A DNA stretch of 64,000 nt from NCBI RefSeq assembly GCF_010119245.1, contig NZ_WNKG01000004.1, positions 62,001 through 126,000 of the forward strand, in the 5' to 3' direction. Source of the DNA: Cyclobacterium salsum (GTDB lineage: Bacteria; Bacteroidota; Bacteroidia; Cytophagales; Cyclobacteriaceae). Position 1 is the stretch's first letter, and every line of letters begins with the position of its first letter. A program made the position numbers and the translations under genes. The notes beneath the pieces were generated by a model. The model worked only from the letters and a program-made list of their open reading frames with translations, was not told the origin of the DNA and made no database searches. Positions 62,437 to 64,000 of this stretch are shown one piece after another.

Positions 62437-63828
62437 GTGACATTAATTAAATCTATTTCAGGAATACGGGGTACCATAGGCGGCAAACCCGGAGAGGGCC
62501 TGACTCCCTTGGATATTGTAAAGTTTTCCGCAGCCTACGGGGCCTGGGTATTGGAGAATTCCGAAAAGAAAAAAATAGTAATCGGAAGAGATGCCCGGTT
62601 ATCCGGAGAGATGGTCGCTCAACTGGTGGCCCAAACCCTCTTAGGAATGGGGATTGATGTGGTGGACCTTGGCCTCAGTACCACCCCTACTGTGGAACTT
62701 GCTGTACCAAGGGAAAACGCCGGAGGAGGCATCATCGTGACGGCAAGTCATAACCCCGTTCAATGGAATGCACTGAAGCTACTAAACCAACAAGGGGAAT
62801 TCATTTCTGAACGGGAAGGGCAGGACGTATTGGAAAAAGCGGCTCAGGATGACTATCAGTTTGCCGAGGTTCGGAAATTAGGAAATTATAGCAAAAACGA
62901 GGATTACCTTGACTTTCACATTCAGCATGTCCTGGATTTGGCCCTGGTAGATCCTGAAGTCATTGCGGCCCGGAAGTTTAAAATTGTAGTGGATTGTGTC
63001 AATTCCACCGGAGGGTTGGTAGTTCCGCAACTATTAAAAGCCCTGGGAGTAGAAGTCGTAGAATGCCTTTTTTGTGATCCTACGGGTGATTTCCCTCATA
63101 ATCCGGAACCCCTCCCTCAGCATCTGCGGGACATTTCCCTGAAGTTGGAAAATGGTAATTTTGACCTGGGCATCGTAGTAGATCCGGATGTGGACCGACT
63201 GGCCTTCCTGAATGAAGATGGAAGTTTTTTTGGAGAAGAATACACCCTGGTAGCCGTGGCGGATTACGTGCTTTCCTGCCAAAAAGGAAATACTGTTTCC
63301 AATCTGAGTTCTACACGGGCCTTACGAGACGTGACCGAAAAAAGAGAGGGGACCTATCAAGCTGCTGCTGTTGGAGAAGTAAATGTGGTGACTCAAATGA
63401 AATCCTGTGAGGCGGTAATCGGAGGGGAAGGAAATGGAGGAGTGATTTATCCAGAATCCCATTATGGGAGGGATGCCCTGGTCGGAATTGGCTTGTTCCT
63501 TACCCATTTGGCGAAATTTGGCAAATCAGCCAGTCGTCTCAGAGCCAGCTATCCCAACTATTTTATCTCCAAAAATAAAATTGAGCTCACCCCTGCCATC
63601 AACGTAGATAGCATTTTGGAAAAAATTCAAGTGAAGTACCAGAAATACCCCATTAATACCATTGATGGGGTGAAAATAGAATTCGAAAAAGAATGGGTGC
63701 ACCTTAGAAAATCCAATACCGAACCGATTATCCGTATCTATTCGGAATCCGAAACAGCCGCTACAGCCGAACATCTGGCCAAAAAAATCATGCTGGACAT
63801 CAAAGAAATAATTGCTGAGAAAAACTAA
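62437..63828 (+). CDS. glmM: Phosphoglucosamine mutase
   Basis: 463 residues, GTG start at 62437. Converts glucosamine-6-P to glucosamine-1-P for peptidoglycan and LPS. SGIRGTIGGKPGEGLTP start, phosphoserine loop VTASHNPVQWNAL (Ser104), metal loop VDPDVDRLAF, sugar-binding GGEGNGGVIYP and phosphate-binding KSNTEPIIRIYSE. The metal and sugar loops match the GlmM/PGM subgroup common in this phylum, but substrate preference between glucosamine and mannose/glucose phosphates is inferred. Confidence 0.85.
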   Translation: MTLIKSISGIRGTIGGKPGEGLTPLDIVKFSAAYGAWVLENSEKKKIVIGRDARLSGEMVAQLVAQTLLGMGIDVVDLGLSTTPTVELAVPRENAGGGIIVTASHNPVQWNALKLLNQQGEFISEREGQDVLEKAAQDDYQFAEVRKLGNYSKNEDYLDFHIQHVLDLALVDPEVIAARKFKIVVDCVNSTGGLVVPQLLKALGVEVVECLFCDPTGDFPHNPEPLPQHLRDISLKLENGNFDLGIVVDPDVDRLAFLNEDGSFFGEEYTLVAVADYVLSCQKGNTVSNLSSTRALRDVTEKREGTYQAAAVGEVNVVTQMKSCEAVIGGEGNGGVIYPESHYGRDALVGIGLFLTHLAKFGKSASRLRASYPNYFISKNKIELTPAINVDSILEKIQVKYQKYPINTIDGVKIEFEKEWVHLRKSNTEPIIRIYSESETAATAEHLAKKIMLDIKEIIAEKN

Positions 63829-63835
63829 TTTCCCG

Positions 63836-64000
63836 ATGGCTACAATGCCTTCCCTCTATTTTGACAATGCCGCCACCACTCCTATGGACGAACGGGTGCT
63901 GGAAGCCATGATGCCTTTTTTTACGCATAATTTCGGCAATCCTTCCTCCACTCATAGCCATGGCCGAAATGCAAGGGTGGAGCTGGAAAAAGCCAGGAAG
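63836..64000 (+). CDS. Cysteine desulfurase family protein (N-terminus only)
   Basis: 55 codons, cut by the window edge. MPSLYFDNAATTPMDERVLE followed by NFGNPSSTHSHGR are the hallmark N-terminal sequences of class V aminotransferase-fold NifS/IscS desulfurases, which supply sulfur for Fe-S clusters or tRNA thiolation. Start at 63836 or at the second ATG (63845). 7 bases after glmM, same strand. Confidence 0.85.
   Translation, partial: MATMPSLYFDNAATTPMDERVLEAMMPFFTHNFGNPSSTHSHGRNARVELEKARK

Noticed and set aside
1-64000. tRNA, rRNA, transposase or phage genes
   Set aside because: No tRNA-like GGTTCGAATCC-type arm with a partner cloverleaf, no rRNA sequence and no DDE or tyrosine recombinase motifs were found in any frame that I read; weak examples were all inside coding genes.

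Overview
The window looks like part of the chromosome of a Bacteroidota (Bacteroidetes) bacterium, most likely order Cytophagales, near Cyclobacteriaceae/Algoriphagus relatives. The signs are: the -7 promoter motif TAnnTTTG upstream of several genes; almost no useful Shine-Dalgarno sequences; many signal peptides and lipoproteins; SusCD-type sugar metabolism neighbours (GH95, GH32); a fused glycine dehydrogenase; PafA-type phosphatase; BF3164-like propeller remnants; and gene orders such as hpt-adk-obgE-grpE-dnaJ and recJ-lptB-GH3 that are common in this phylum. No tRNA, rRNA, CRISPR array, prophage or intact insertion sequence was recognised.

Layout. 0-4.2 kb: minus-strand envelope genes (a cut exported protein, a frameshifted beta-propeller lipoprotein, an unknown secreted protein, an M28 peptidase). 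4.3-13.7 kb: central metabolism and signalling (gcvP, fumC, ridA, a two-component pair, lysA). 14-16 kb: a small unknown protein, an iron-sulfur photolyase and a gene-free array of hairpins. 16.5-23 kb: an aldehyde dehydrogenase, a 39-residue microprotein and a sulfate-assimilation/siroheme operon (APS reductase, sulfite reductase with a HEPN-like tail, SUMT, precorrin-2 dehydrogenase) with an Rrf2 regulator next to it. 23-28.9 kb: exported phosphoesterase-fold protein, htpG, GH95 fucosidase. 28.9-30.6 kb: a decayed island with two toxin-antitoxin modules whose antitoxins are open and whose toxins are broken, plus a propeller fragment. 30.6-36 kb: PafA-type phosphatase, carboxypeptidase-regulatory-like protein, ArsR regulator, YjjG-type nucleotidase, pruA. 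36.0-36.6 kb: gene-free, holding two inverted copies of a three-hairpin repeat. 36.6-47.7 kb: GH32, histidine kinase, ABC-2 exporter, dnaJ/grpE, obgE, adk, hpt, M42-type peptidase, all on the minus strand. 47.8-56.9 kb: OmpA protein, upp, CaCA antiporter, FKBP-like lipoprotein, an ECF sigma/trans-envelope anti-sigma pair, lipA. 56.9-64 kb: recJ-lptB-GH3, a DnaA-box cluster that may be the replication origin, mazG, an NqrM-like protein, glmM and the start of a cysteine desulfurase.

Main points for a second look: a probable oriC at about 61.06-61.23 kb (three perfect DnaA boxes and one near match, with a local change in GC skew across it); two unrelated hairpin-repeat systems in which arms differ between hairpins but pairing is kept; a sigma/anti-sigma pair in which one polypeptide seems to run from cytoplasm to outer membrane; a HEPN domain fused to sulfite reductase; a DnaJ with half of its zinc-binding domain; and orphaned antitoxins beside dead toxins. 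All similarity statements come from recognition of motifs, not from searches.
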